64,000 bases of DNA from Brevibacillus brevis NBRC 100599 (GCF_000010165.1 NC_012491.1:4037501-4101500), one strand, 5' to 3'; positions 35,438-46,171 are shown, numbered from the stretch's first letter. Numbers and translations: made by a program. The notes: a model not told the origin generated them from the sequence alone.

Positions 35438-36397
35438 TTAGGAAAAAGACCGCAGTCGATCCAAAGACTTGTTCACATCGCCAAACATGCGGTCAAACAA
35501 TTGTTGGACACTAGGTACATCATCAATTAATCCAATAACCTGACCAGCCCACCCAAAGCCTCGCTGGCTGTTGCCCTCATAAATAAAGGTGCAATTGCTC
35601 TCTCCACTGATGAAGCTCTTTAACTGCTCGTAGCCTGCCCCTTCTTTTTCCAATTGGAGAATATGATCAGAGCCTGGTGTACGAACGACCCTCGCAGGTG
35701 CCCCCAGTGTGCGCTTGATAACTGCGGTATCGTGCTCGGTTCCAGTAACTAACGCCTCTTTATAAGCAGAATGGGCATGGACACATTCTTTCGTCGCAAT
35801 AAATCGCGTTCCCATCTCCACACCTTCTGCACCAAGTGCAAGCGCTGCCAAAATTCCCCGACCATCACCGATACCACCGCTAGCCAATACCGGGATATTC
35901 ACGGAATCCACCACACGCGGAATCAGAACAAACGTCCCGATATCATCTCTTCCCAGGTGACCCCCACCTTCTTGACCGACAGCCATCACAGCATCCGCGC
36001 CGATCGATTCAGCTTTTTGTGCTTGGCGGGCAGATGCAACCAAGACAAGCTTTTTGATGGGATGACCATCGAGTCTGCGCAGCAGTGGTTCTGGATTTCC
36101 TCCTGTTACCGAAACAACTGTCACTCCTTCTTCAATCGCCACATCCAGCATTTCTTCATACGGCCGACCGTGTTGACCAATTGCGTAATTCACACCAAAT
36201 GGCTTATCGGTCAATGCACGAACCTTGCGAATCTCCTCTCGCAGCGCTTTAGCCGATGGCAAGGACATCGCCGTAATTTGACCGAGTCCCCCCGCATTTG
36301 ACACAGCCGCAGCCAAGTCTGCGTAAGCTAAATAAGCCAAGCCACCTTGAACGACTGGGTATGCTATTTGAAGTAGCTCCGTTACTCTCGTTTTCAT
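35438..36397 (-). CDS. NAD(P)H-dependent flavin oxidoreductase (nitronate monooxygenase family)
   Basis: The 319-residue TIM-barrel FMN enzyme has an N-terminal YPVVQGGLAYLAYADLAAAVSNAGGLG, the GQEGGGHLGRDD substrate loop, and the phosphate-binding VLASGGIGDGRG and LGAEGVEMGTRFIATKE. These fit nitronate monooxygenase / 2-nitropropane dioxygenase proteins; FabK enoyl-ACP reductases share the fold, and the two cannot be fully separated by eye. The start follows AGGTGATAAAAGG. It is divergent from speA. Confidence 0.87.
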   Translation of the reverse strand: MKTRVTELLQIAYPVVQGGLAYLAYADLAAAVSNAGGLGQITAMSLPSAKALREEIRKVRALTDKPFGVNYAIGQHGRPYEEMLDVAIEEGVTVVSVTGGNPEPLLRRLDGHPIKKLVLVASARQAQKAESIGADAVMAVGQEGGGHLGRDDIGTFVLIPRVVDSVNIPVLASGGIGDGRGILAALALGAEGVEMGTRFIATKECVHAHSAYKEALVTGTEHDTAVIKRTLGAPARVVRTPGSDHILQLEKEGAGYEQLKSFISGESNCTFIYEGNSQRGFGWAGQVIGLIDDVPSVQQLFDRMFGDVNKSLDRLRSFS

Positions 36398-36480
36398 CCT
36401 TTTATCACCTCGTGTAAATGACCTTCTCGGCTTACAGGCTAAACTCCTGCCACCACACGTAAACCTGAATAAAAATTCGC

Positions 36481-36508
36481 TTGCTTTCCCCCCCTATTTT
36501 GCTATACT
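36481..36508 (+). promoter_or_regulatory. speA promoter
   Basis: TTGCTT (36481-36486) and TATACT (36503-36508), 16 bp apart, about 55 bp upstream of the speA start. Confidence 0.55.
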
Positions 36509-36563
36509 CAATTTGTTTGTTTTTCCCCTTATTATTCTTGATTAGTAAAGTGAGGCGATCGTA

Positions 36564-38036
36564 GTGAGACAAATGAAAACTCCTTTGTTCAGCGGGTTGT
36601 TGGAGCACGCCAACCGGAACCCGATTCAATTTCACATTCCGGGCCATAAGAAGGGTATGGGTATGCATCCGGCATTTCGCGAGTTCATCGGGGACAACGC
36701 TCTTTCGATAGACCTCATCAACATTGCGCCATTGGATGATTTGCATCACCCGAAGGCAATGATTAAAGAAGCACAAGATTTGGCAGCCGAGGCATTCGGC
36801 GCTGACCATACATTCTTTTCCGTACAAGGTACAAGCGGTGCCATCATGGCGATGATTATGGCGACCTGCAGTCCTGGCGACAAAATTATCGTACCGCGTA
36901 ACGTGCACAAATCGATTATGTCGGCGATTATTTTCGCTGGAGCAATCCCCATCTTTATTCACCCTGCCATGGACGAGCGCCTGGGTATTTCTCACGGAAT
37001 CACAGTGAAGGCCGTGCAAAAAGCACTGGAAGCTCACCCTGATGCTGCTGCTCTGTTGGTGATTAACCCAACGTACTTCGGTATTGCAGGTGACCTGCGT
37101 GAGATCGTGCGGGCGGCGCATAACTATGAAATTCCTGTATTGGTCGACGAAGCTCACGGTGTGCATATTCATTTTCACGAGGAGCTCCCGATTTCAGCCA
37201 TGCAAGCAGGTGCCGACATGGCTGCAACCAGCGTACACAAGCTGGGTGGCTCTTTGACCCAAACGTCGATCTTGAATGTACGGGAAGGGCTCGTCGATGT
37301 GGATCGGGTGAAAACGGTCATGAGTATGCTCACAACGACCTCGACGTCTTACATCTTCCTCGCGTCGTTGGACATGGCGCGTCAGCACTTGGCCCTCAAC
37401 GGGAAAATGCTCGCGGATCAAGCGATGGAGCTGGCAACAAAAGCACGCGATATGATTAACGAAATCCCGCGTATTTACTGCGTTGGCAAGGAGATTCTTG
37501 GAAAGCCTGCGACTTTTGCGATGGACCCAACCAAGCTCCTCATCCATGTACGCGATCTCGGAATCACTGGATGGGAAGTCGAGAACTGGCTGCGTGACAA
37601 GTATAACATTGAGGTAGAGATGAGCGATCTGTATAACATCCTCTGCTTCGTTACTGCCGGAGATACGGAAGAATCCATCCGTGCGCTTGTAAATGGCTTG
37701 CGTGATCTGTCCGTTGAATTTTCGCACGTACAAGCAGAAGACAAGCCGACCATCTCCCTGCCGAATATCCCTATGCTGTCCACCACCCCTCGAGATGCTT
37801 TCTATGCAGAAACAGAGACGATTCCATTAGTGGAAGCAGCAGGTCGAGTCATCACTGAGTTCATCATGGTGTATCCTCCAGGCATCCCGATCTTCCTACC
37901 TGGGGAGGTAATCACCGAGGAAAATATCGCATACATCCAGGAGAACATTCGAGTCGGATTACCCGTACAAGGTCCTGAAGATGAGACACTGAGAACGATC
38001 AAAGTCGTAAAAAGACAAACCGCCATTTCTGGCTAA
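36564..38036 (+). CDS. speA: Arginine decarboxylase (Orn/Lys/Arg decarboxylase major domain)
   Basis: This 490-residue PLP enzyme of fold type I makes agmatine from arginine, the first step to putrescine. IQFHIPGHKKGMG at 21-33 and the PLP lysine motif TSVHKLGGSLTQTS (Lys226) identify the family, and VLVDEAHGVH holds the cofactor aspartate. Length and place (next to yktB) match B. subtilis speA, though lysine decarboxylase activity cannot be excluded. GTG 36564 has GTGAGG ten bases upstream; the ATG nine bases further is less well placed. Confidence 0.9.
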   Translation: MRQMKTPLFSGLLEHANRNPIQFHIPGHKKGMGMHPAFREFIGDNALSIDLINIAPLDDLHHPKAMIKEAQDLAAEAFGADHTFFSVQGTSGAIMAMIMATCSPGDKIIVPRNVHKSIMSAIIFAGAIPIFIHPAMDERLGISHGITVKAVQKALEAHPDAAALLVINPTYFGIAGDLREIVRAAHNYEIPVLVDEAHGVHIHFHEELPISAMQAGADMAATSVHKLGGSLTQTSILNVREGLVDVDRVKTVMSMLTTTSTSYIFLASLDMARQHLALNGKMLADQAMELATKARDMINEIPRIYCVGKEILGKPATFAMDPTKLLIHVRDLGITGWEVENWLRDKYNIEVEMSDLYNILCFVTAGDTEESIRALVNGLRDLSVEFSHVQAEDKPTISLPNIPMLSTTPRDAFYAETETIPLVEAAGRVITEFIMVYPPGIPIFLPGEVITEENIAYIQENIRVGLPVQGPEDETLRTIKVVKRQTAISG

Positions 38037-38049
38037 GCGATCCGAACCG

Positions 38050-38092
38050 AAAAACGGCTGCCTCTTTCACGAGAGAGCAGCTTTTTTATTTT
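38050..38092 (+). terminator. Terminator of speA
   Basis: GCTGCCTCT pairs with AGAGAGCAGC, followed by TTTTTTATTTTTT. Confidence 0.85.
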
Positions 38093-38155
38093 TTATGCAA
38101 GCATTTTGAGATAAGATGAAATGGGGAAAAATCAGGAAAGGTGTGCGATGCTGCC

Positions 38156-40099
38156 ATGCCAGACTGGTCGTATCAAACGATATTTCGGCCACTTCTCTTT
38201 CTCATGCCACCCGAACGGGCCAGATCGATTACCTTGAAATCAATCGGTACTTTGGCCAAAATTCCGGGTGGTCCGTCCATCATCGAATGGATGGGACATA
38301 TGGAGCCACCCTCGCAGCTCTCCAAAACAATGGGCCCAGTCACGTTCCCTACCCCAGTCGGGTTGGGTGCAGGATTGGACACAGAATGCATCGCCATTCA
38401 GGCGCTGTCCAAATTCGGCTTCGGGTTTCTAGAGCTAGGACCTGTGTCCAAAGAACCGATCGTTTCTCATGGCACCGTTCAACGCGACATTACCGCCATG
38501 AATATCCACTATTCCGGTCATTTGGTAAATAATGGTATATATAGCCTTCTGAGGCGCCTGACGGGGTCTGCTGGCATCAAAATTCCGATCGGAGTCAGAT
38601 TGGCCTGCCAACCAGAAACCAGCCTGAGAGAAGCCACAGAAGAGCTTCAGGAGCTGATCGGCAAATTAGAGCACATCTGTTCGTTTTTCACAATTGATAC
38701 GCGCGCGAATTTGGGACAGCCAGAATGGAGCCATACAGCGTGGAAGGAACATTTTTCCTGTTTGCGCAGCCAAACGGATCTACCTCTCTTGCTGGCGATT
38801 CCTCCGAGCCTTTCAGAAACGGAAGCACTCCCGATTCTCACCTCGGCAAAAGAAGCAGGACTCAACGGTCTAGTTGTCGCTGGCGGCATCATTCAGGAAG
38901 ATTCATCATGCGCGAACACCTTTGTTTACACCACGGGGAGGAGTTCACACAAACAAGCGGTTAAATTTGTCTCCTGGACACGAGAACAGTGGCCAGATGC
39001 TCTTATCATTGGATCAGGTGGGGTTCTGGAGCCACAAGATGCTCTGACCTTTCTGGCAGCGGGTGCCGACTTTGTGCAGTTGCACAGTGGCTTGGTCTAT
39101 TCTGGACCTGGCTTGCCAAAACGAATTAATGAAGCCATCTTGCAAACACAACCAGCCACAAACCCTCCACAAGAAAAGCGACCTGCTTTTTTATTTCCTT
39201 CTTGGGTATGGGGCATCTTGTTGGGCTTGGGCATGATGATCGGCGGGGCACTTGCCTTGCTGGTCGCCGCAACAACCGTCGTCCTCCCCTACGACGAACG
39301 CTTTCTCGGGATGTCAGCCAACCAGCTTGCATTTTTAAATGCGCAAATCCTCTCTTTTATGTCGCACGATCGGGTAAGTCTGGCAGGAACGATGATATCC
39401 ATAGGAATTTTGTATAGCCAACTGGCTTACCATGGCCTACGTAAAGAGCTTCACTGGACGCGGACCATCTTGCTCGTCTCCGGAGCCGTTGGATTTTCCA
39501 GCATCTTTTTATTTATTGGATATGGGTACTTCGATTACTTGCACGCGATTTTAGCGCTCGTATTGTTCCCCATGTTTTTGCTCGCATTACGGACACCAGC
39601 GAAGGTTCATTTGACTCGCCTACCTCCTCAGCTTCACAATGATCGAGATTGGCGAATGGCACTATGGGGACAGTTGCTCTTTGTCATCATCGGATTTGGT
39701 TTAACAGGGGCTGGTATCATCATTTCGATCATCGGCGTCACTGGTGTCTTCGTTCCTTCCGACCTCGTCTTTCTCTGCGTGTCAGCTGATACCTTGCAGT
39801 CTTACAACGAGCGATTAATTCCGGTCATTGCTCATGACCGTGCTGGCTTTGGCGGGGCATTAGTTTCGAATGGCCTAGCCGTCTTGCTGATCAGTCTTTG
39901 GGGGATCAGGCGAGGAGAAGCGTGGATTTGGTGGACATTGTTTTTAGCAGGCATTCCAGGCTTTGTTTCTGGCATAGGCATACATTTTACCGTTGGCTAT
40001 GTTGATTTTATTCATCTCTTGCCTGCTTATGTGGCCGTCCTTATATTTCTCATAGCACTTGTCCTTTTGAAGCCATATTTATGCCGGACAATCGAGTAG
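38156..40099 (+). CDS. Dihydroorotate-dehydrogenase-like domain fused to a duplicated membrane module
   Basis: The 647-residue protein has two parts. Residues 1-330 resemble class 2 PyrD: RPLLFLMPPERARSITLKS at the start, TPVGLGAGLD, FGFGFLELGPV, and the FMN-phosphate segments IIGSGGV (284-290) and VQLHSGLVYSGPG (307-319). Catalytic features are missing: the lysine after AGFD is Thr76, the serine loop is FTIDTRANLG, and LLLAIPPSL lacks the usual lysine. Residues 348-640 form about eight membrane helices in two copies 156 residues apart: PYDERFLGMS/PSDLVFLCVS, SHDR/AHDR, GYFDYLH/GYVDFIH. It may be a flavin-binding pseudo-enzyme or a quinone-linked membrane protein; the function is unknown. ATG 38156 was chosen over GTG 38141. 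The last two codons and the stop appear to come from the intron. Confidence 0.85.
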   Translation: MPDWSYQTIFRPLLFLMPPERARSITLKSIGTLAKIPGGPSIIEWMGHMEPPSQLSKTMGPVTFPTPVGLGAGLDTECIAIQALSKFGFGFLELGPVSKEPIVSHGTVQRDITAMNIHYSGHLVNNGIYSLLRRLTGSAGIKIPIGVRLACQPETSLREATEELQELIGKLEHICSFFTIDTRANLGQPEWSHTAWKEHFSCLRSQTDLPLLLAIPPSLSETEALPILTSAKEAGLNGLVVAGGIIQEDSSCANTFVYTTGRSSHKQAVKFVSWTREQWPDALIIGSGGVLEPQDALTFLAAGADFVQLHSGLVYSGPGLPKRINEAILQTQPATNPPQEKRPAFLFPSWVWGILLGLGMMIGGALALLVAATTVVLPYDERFLGMSANQLAFLNAQILSFMSHDRVSLAGTMISIGILYSQLAYHGLRKELHWTRTILLVSGAVGFSSIFLFIGYGYFDYLHAILALVLFPMFLLALRTPAKVHLTRLPPQLHNDRDWRMALWGQLLFVIIGFGLTGAGIIISIIGVTGVFVPSDLVFLCVSADTLQSYNERLIPVIAHDRAGFGGALVSNGLAVLLISLWGIRRGEAWIWWTLFLAGIPGFVSGIGIHFTVGYVDFIHLLPAYVAVLIFLIALVLLKPYLCRTIE

Positions 40100-40163
40100 G
40101 AGGGAGTGACTAACTCCCGTCCTCTCACACCACCGTACGTACCGTCCGGTATACGGCGGTTCA

Positions 40164-41452
<1,289 letters not shown>

Positions 41453-42012
41453 GACGATACCCTTTCCTTCGCACGCATCCTTCTAGTCTTGTCGGTCAAT
41501 ACTCAGCCCTCTCTTGTACCCTCAGGGCTTCACCCTTATTCTCCAAGAGTAGTTCCTTACGGAATTCTGCTTCACAGTATGATCACGAAAGTGATTAGCG
41601 GATGTGTTGACTTAATGTTCAGCCCTTCCCCGTTCAAGCGTCCTTTATTTGGGTACTATGGCTTCTGCTGACTTCTGCATGTTCAGCGACTCCTTACGGA
41701 GACGGTTACCAACATTTGAAGGCACTTCATGCAGACCTCCCCAGGTAAGAGCGATAACTTTCATCCCATGTACCTGCCCAAGTTTACTGCTGTATTCCTT
41801 GGCTGTATAGGGCTTCGTCTTGTTCAGCAGACTCGCCCGAATACAACAGCCTCAAATTGGATTCGTGTACCTCAGGTCGGGACTTTGCCGCCGGCTTCCT
41901 CCAGATTCCACCTCACGGTAGACACCCTTGCCTTGAGCTAACGGTTGGTACAGCCAACCCCCGTTCGGGACTTACACCCTAGAGTTATCGCCCATGCTGG
42001 GCGCACTAAAAG

Positions 42013-42046
42013 AAAACAGACGAAAGAAATCCTTTCGTCTGTTTTT
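42013..42046. terminator. Bidirectional terminator, intron target site
   Basis: AACAGACGAAAG and CTTTCGTCTGTT form a 12-bp stem with T tracts both ways. Before the intron inserted it would have served both the DHODH-like fusion gene and the beta-propeller gene. Confidence 0.9.
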
Positions 42047-42078
42047 CTCTCAGAGAGCCTGACTCGATTTATTCAGAA

Positions 42079-43986
42079 TCAGTCCTCGTCTTTTTCATCA
42101 TCATCGTCGTCTTCGTCGTCATCGTCAGCACCCGAAGCGAACGCCAACGTGTAAACGTAAGGAGTTTTGTCGCGATCATCTACCCAGACAATGCGATTCC
42201 CACCCATGCGCGGGCTTTTCAATTCCGCATCATCATCCCACTCGATATCGCTAAATGACCCCTCTTCGAAATCATATAGCTCAAAGTAGAACTGCTTGCC
42301 TTTTCCGGACAGACGATTGTCTTCAAACAAAATCATATTTCGTGAAGCCTGTGGATTTTTCTGGTCGCCATCCGAATAGCGTAGCAGCGGATTGACTTTT
42401 TGACGGTCGATGTTGTAATAGTACAAATCCCAACCTGCTTTGGAATTGCCAGTATCTTCGCTCCAAACCACGAAATCATCGCCAATGGCTGCTTTCTCTA
42501 TTTTTACGTTTTTACGAATTTCTCTTTCTCTATCTGCCTCGATATCGTAGAGAACGATCGATGCATTCTTTTTGCCTTCTTCGACTACCCAGGTAGCATA
42601 GTCCTGAGAAATATCAACGCTTAACGGTTCACTTTTCAGCCTTGTTACCTCAGTATGCTTTCCAGTGGACAGATTTGTGATGATCACTTCTGCTCTGCGA
42701 TCGACATTAACCCACAATAGACGTTCTCCGTCGATTTCGTAAAACTTCTCACTCGGCTTTTGATCATCATCTTCGTTTGTGATCTGCGTTTGGACGCCTT
42801 TACGAATATCGTAGGAGAAGAGTGCGTCTTCCTTCTGATCATACCAGACAACATAACGAGAGCTTACGACAGGGCGAGCAGCATCTTGACCTGAGCCACT
42901 GATGGCTTTGCTCGTTCCTTTTTCCATATCGTAAAGAACGATCGCATTGTTATTCTTAGACTTTGATACATACGCGACATAACGATCGTGACCAGCTGGA
43001 TCAATAGGATCGCCACCTACATTACCCAGCGGAACTTGCTCTTTATCGTCCAGATCATACAGATGAAGCTGGAGCTTTTTATTACTGTCCTTTTTGGCAT
43101 ACAAAATGTAGTCACCATAAATTTTCGGTCCTACATTTCCAGAAAGGTTGGAGTCAATCTTCTTTTTGGACGATTTATCGACGGTACGATAGATCAGATC
43201 ATTACCTTCCGCATACACATAATCATCTTTGTACGTATGTACAAATTCTTTGTCACTTGAACCATTCGTCAATTCTTTGTTTCTGCCATTGCTGATGGTA
43301 TGCACGTAGATTTGATTATAGGAGCGATTCTCATACAAAATTTTATTTGTGGAAAGAGTAGGACGCCCTTGATCGCCTTTTTGGACGACAGCTTCCTTTT
43401 CTTGTTTGGCTTTGATATCGTAATAGTAAATATCGCTGTTGCCATCTCGCTCATCTTCCCATGCGACATACGCATCACTTACCACTGGGTTGCTTGCTTT
43501 TCCATTCGCAGATACGACCTCTGTATCACCTGTAGAAATTTTGTACAGATAAACATCCCCGTTATCTGTCCAGACGACGTTTTTATCCCCGATCTCCACA
43601 CCATCGACAGTTGCTGACCCATCTGACAAACGGGTTTCTTTTTGCTTCGCGATGTCATACAAGTAGACGTCCGAACCTCCATCACGGGAGTCGATCCACA
43701 CGACATACTCACCATCAACTTTCGGATTCGTCTTTTCAGATTCCTTGTCGCCAATTTGCGTTTGTGTACCTTTATCGAGATTGTAAAGGGTTACGGTTTC
43801 TTCCCCTTCAACCATCCACACGGCATATTTTTTGGAAATGTCATAACCGGCTCCGGAAATCTCAGGCTTGCTCGCATCGATTTTTTCTTCATCACCAATA
43901 CTGTAGGCAAGCGCCGGTGTCCCGCTCCACAGAGATGTGACCAAAAGTGCAGCGGCCAGCATTCCCTGCATCGGTTTTCGCTTCAT
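42079..43986 (-). CDS. Secreted TolB-like beta-propeller protein with Asp-rich C-terminal tail
   Basis: The 635-residue protein has a signal peptide (about 1-27, ending ALAYS). It then has a long array of beta-propeller blades, with recurrent YVVWIDSRDGGSDVYLYDI / YVAWEDERDGNSDIYYYDI / YVVWYDQKEDALFSYDI units of about 40-45 residues over residues 40-610. It ends in a tail of 15 mostly acidic residues (DDDDEDDDDDEKDED). The repeats resemble TolB/WD40-type and cell-surface propellers; the function is unknown. ATG 43986 with AAGGAGG upstream is preferred over a longer frame without a signal peptide. It lies about 70 bp after the SR1 terminator. Confidence 0.82.
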   Translation of the reverse strand: MKRKPMQGMLAAALLVTSLWSGTPALAYSIGDEEKIDASKPEISGAGYDISKKYAVWMVEGEETVTLYNLDKGTQTQIGDKESEKTNPKVDGEYVVWIDSRDGGSDVYLYDIAKQKETRLSDGSATVDGVEIGDKNVVWTDNGDVYLYKISTGDTEVVSANGKASNPVVSDAYVAWEDERDGNSDIYYYDIKAKQEKEAVVQKGDQGRPTLSTNKILYENRSYNQIYVHTISNGRNKELTNGSSDKEFVHTYKDDYVYAEGNDLIYRTVDKSSKKKIDSNLSGNVGPKIYGDYILYAKKDSNKKLQLHLYDLDDKEQVPLGNVGGDPIDPAGHDRYVAYVSKSKNNNAIVLYDMEKGTSKAISGSGQDAARPVVSSRYVVWYDQKEDALFSYDIRKGVQTQITNEDDDQKPSEKFYEIDGERLLWVNVDRRAEVIITNLSTGKHTEVTRLKSEPLSVDISQDYATWVVEEGKKNASIVLYDIEADREREIRKNVKIEKAAIGDDFVVWSEDTGNSKAGWDLYYYNIDRQKVNPLLRYSDGDQKNPQASRNMILFEDNRLSGKGKQFYFELYDFEEGSFSDIEWDDDAELKSPRMGGNRIVWVDDRDKTPYVYTLAFASGADDDDEDDDDDEKDED

Positions 43987-44057
43987 GAAACAATTCCTCC
44001 TTTTACAACGATTTTCACTCTTCTCCATTATCCTCCATACGGAAAAGGTTGTCAAAA

Positions 44058-44260
44058 AAAACAGGCCTCACCGTAGGCCTGTTGACTATTTTTTTATTCT
44101 TTTTCCTGTCTTTCACCAGGTCGGCAGTCACAGTTGCACACCGCATAAAGCGTTTTCACTGAGTTACTTTCAAAATGCTCGATGATGGTTCCGCAAGTCT
44201 GACATACGATAGTTCCCATCTATGTCCCCTCCGCATTCAATTGATTCACATATTCCTTTA
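44058..44260 (-). ncRNA. sr1: SR1-like dual-function small RNA
   Basis: A likely -10 (TAACAT, 44267-44272) with TTGTAG 16 bp upstream starts a transcript of about 200 nt. It ends at the strong hairpin AACAGGCC-TACGGTGA-GGCCTGTT plus eight T. It encodes the SR1P peptide. The size and organisation match B. subtilis SR1 (205 nt), which also base-pairs with ahrC mRNA and is repressed by CcpN under glycolytic conditions; such targets and control here are inference. Confidence 0.7.
44094..44219 (-). CDS. sr1P: GapA-binding peptide SR1P
   Basis: This 41-residue peptide is too short for ordinary gene calls: MGTIVCQTCGTIIEHFE then LYAVCNCDC. The opening MGTIVCQ-C and the C-terminal cysteine group are the hallmark of SR1P, which binds glyceraldehyde-3-phosphate dehydrogenase GapA and helps RNase J1 in B. 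subtilis. The four to five cysteines may bind zinc. GGAGGGG lies before the ATG. It is carried by the SR1-like RNA and ends just before its terminator. Confidence 0.85.
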   Translation of the reverse strand: MGTIVCQTCGTIIEHFESNSVKTLYAVCNCDCRPGERQEKE

Positions 44261-44337
44261 AATGTTATGTTACATTCATCTTAATATGCTACAACGTTCG
44301 GAGTCAAGATGCATTTGTTGATAATTAGTATGTCACA

Positions 44338-45135
44338 TTACAATGGAATATTGTCATTCAACCAGGTCACGATTTTTTGCAAGACTTCTTCCTTTTCAGG
44401 CTCATTCAAAATTTCGTGTCGCAAGCCTGCGAATCGCTCAAAGGTTTGTCTGTCTGAAAGGCCGGCTGTAAACTGCTCCACAGCATCCGCATCAACCAAT
44501 GTATCAGCACCAGCCTGCAAAACAAGGACTGGATGCTTGATTCGATTTCTTTCCTCCCACGCCTTTTCCATAGATCGGTTTAATTCCGTGAACCATCTGA
44601 CACTTACCTTGGAATAATTGAGCGGATCGTTCCGATAAGCAGCCTGAACAGCTTCGTCACGCGATACCATATCGGGAGTGATTCCATTCGGCATGACAAG
44701 GGTTGGCCAGACCCGATCGAGAAATTGTGCCAATTGCTCCTTCCACGCCGGTACAGCCAATTTGAGCTTCATGCATGGAGATGTGAGAATTAACCCTGCC
44801 AACTCATTGCTCCGCTCATCCGTCTGAATAAAGCGAGTCGCGATGAGACCACCCAGACTATGCCCCATTAAAAATACTGGCTTCTCCCCTGATGCATCGG
44901 CAAGAGCGGTACTCGTCCACTCACGTACACGGGACAAATAGTCTTCGAATGATTGAATATGCCCCCGCCTCCCAGGAGAGCGTCCCCATCCCGGCAAATC
45001 TTCCGCATATACGTCCCAGCCTGCCTGATTGAAGTAAGCTGCTACATGCTCATAACGCCCATGATGCTCTCCCGTTCCATGGACGAGAACAATGGCTCCA
45101 CGAGAATCATTGGCCGACCATTTATGTACACCCAT
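44338..45135 (-). CDS. Alpha/beta hydrolase (monoacylglycerol lipase/lysophospholipase type)
   Basis: The 265-residue serine hydrolase has the oxyanion motif VLVHGTGEHHGRY at 17-29 and the nucleophile elbow GHSLGG (Ser93). The acid is expected near LVLQAGADTLVD and the histidine is in GLRHEILNE. The HGxGEHxxRY pattern is typical of bacterial monoacylglycerol lipases and YtpA/PldB-like enzymes. ATG 45135 has AGGAGG upstream. There is no signal peptide, so it is likely cytoplasmic. It follows the DUF3055 gene but a terminator separates them. Confidence 0.88.
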   Translation of the reverse strand: MGVHKWSANDSRGAIVLVHGTGEHHGRYEHVAAYFNQAGWDVYAEDLPGWGRSPGRRGHIQSFEDYLSRVREWTSTALADASGEKPVFLMGHSLGGLIATRFIQTDERSNELAGLILTSPCMKLKLAVPAWKEQLAQFLDRVWPTLVMPNGITPDMVSRDEAVQAAYRNDPLNYSKVSVRWFTELNRSMEKAWEERNRIKHPVLVLQAGADTLVDADAVEQFTAGLSDRQTFERFAGLRHEILNEPEKEEVLQKIVTWLNDNIPL

Positions 45136-45203
45136 TCTCCCTGTTCCTCCTACTGCTTGATTTCTTTCGATTATACTAAAAAACAGAGGATCGTATTTTA
45201 CAA

Positions 45204-45243
45204 AAAAAACCAAAACGAGCAGAAGATAAACTTCTGCTCGTTA
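45204..45243 (-). terminator. Terminator of the DUF3055 gene
   Basis: AACGAGCAGAAG pairs with CTTCTGCTCGTT; T-rich run on the minus strand. Confidence 0.9.
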
Positions 45244-45244
45244 C

Positions 45245-45544
45245 CTAATACTGATTTTCTTCAAATGGAATGGATGGTAAATGCTCCTGAAAAAACTCAG
45301 CAAGCGCGACTGCCTCGTTCTCCGAATCCAGCCTGAAAATTTTTTGCAGGTATCCTGGATTCACCGCATCTTCAGAACTGAGAAGAGTCGATTGCCCTGT
45401 CTGCATACAGATCACCAACGGCTTCCCATAAAACTTGTGTGTAAATACCATGCCAAAGTCGTATCGTGTTCCCTCTGAAATAAAACCGAGAAAACGTACA
45501 TTAGCATTCTCCGATACGTCGTATAAGTGGTCGTAGTGCTCCAT
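45245..45544 (-). CDS. DUF3055 (SAV0927-like) small protein
   Basis: The 99-residue protein starts MEHYDHLYDVSENANVRFLGFI and contains YDFGMVFTHKFYGKPLVICMQTG, a pattern of DUF3055/SAV0927 proteins of Firmicutes. Function unknown. ATG 45544 has GAGGAGG upstream. Confidence 0.8.
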   Translation of the reverse strand: MEHYDHLYDVSENANVRFLGFISEGTRYDFGMVFTHKFYGKPLVICMQTGQSTLLSSEDAVNPGYLQKIFRLDSENEAVALAEFFQEHLPSIPFEENQY

Positions 45545-45622
45545 CAGCAATCCCTCCTCAACAGTATTTTGACCTCCGAATTTCGTAAAATATTCGGATT
45601 ATTTACTAGTATAAGCGAAAAA

Positions 45623-46171
45623 TTACGTTTTTGCCACCCAAACAGCATCATTTACCAGACGTGTCGGGTTCATGACCCTGTCTTCGCCTTCTTGAATCCA
45701 TCTTACTTTTTCTGCACCATGCAACGATTGCGCGACAAAGGAGAGACATTCAAAGAACAGTTCAACTACTGCTGTACTGTATCGTTCCTCCATTTTCTCC
45801 AATGCATACGTCAATCTAAAAATATCTGGTACACTTCTTCGACTGGCTTCCAATACTTCTTTTCCTTTTTCAGTCGGGTATACGTGAACCACACGCCCAT
45901 CCAACTCCGACTTTTCGATGGTCACCATGCCTTTCTCCATTAATTTCTTGATATGAATGACAATCGAAGAGGGATGCCAGAAGGTCCAATCTGCAATTTG
46001 CGTGACGCGTACACCTTCATAACAGTAGATGATCCAGAGAATGTTTAACTGCACGGAGGAATCCAATTCAGCTTCCTTCGCTGCCCGCTCCCAGTCTTCT
46101 TTGTTCACCACATCGATGGCGCGCATGGTGTTTAAAGCTTCGAATACATGTCTAATTGAGGCCTCCTGCAT
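45623..46171 (-). CDS. MarR family regulator, ScoC/Hpr-like
   Basis: This 182-residue winged-helix protein has the HTH core (VRVTQIADWTFWHPSSIVIHIKKLMEKGMVTIEKSELDGRVVHVYPTEKG, about 67-115) and helical ends for dimer formation. LNILWIIYCYEGVRVTQIA and the segment after the HTH resemble Hpr/ScoC, the transition-state regulator of proteases and sporulation genes in Bacillus. Direct orthology is uncertain. ATG 46171 has GGAGG upstream; the in-frame start at 46204 has none. Confidence 0.8.
   Translation of the reverse strand: MQEASIRHVFEALNTMRAIDVVNKEDWERAAKEAELDSSVQLNILWIIYCYEGVRVTQIADWTFWHPSSIVIHIKKLMEKGMVTIEKSELDGRVVHVYPTEKGKEVLEASRRSVPDIFRLTYALEKMEERYSTAVVELFFECLSFVAQSLHGAEKVRWIQEGEDRVMNPTRLVNDAVWVAKT

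Noticed and set aside
41945..42154. Short frame with a Ser-rich run
   Set aside because: The serine run is the complement of the GAC/GAT codons of the acidic tail at 42079; no start signals.
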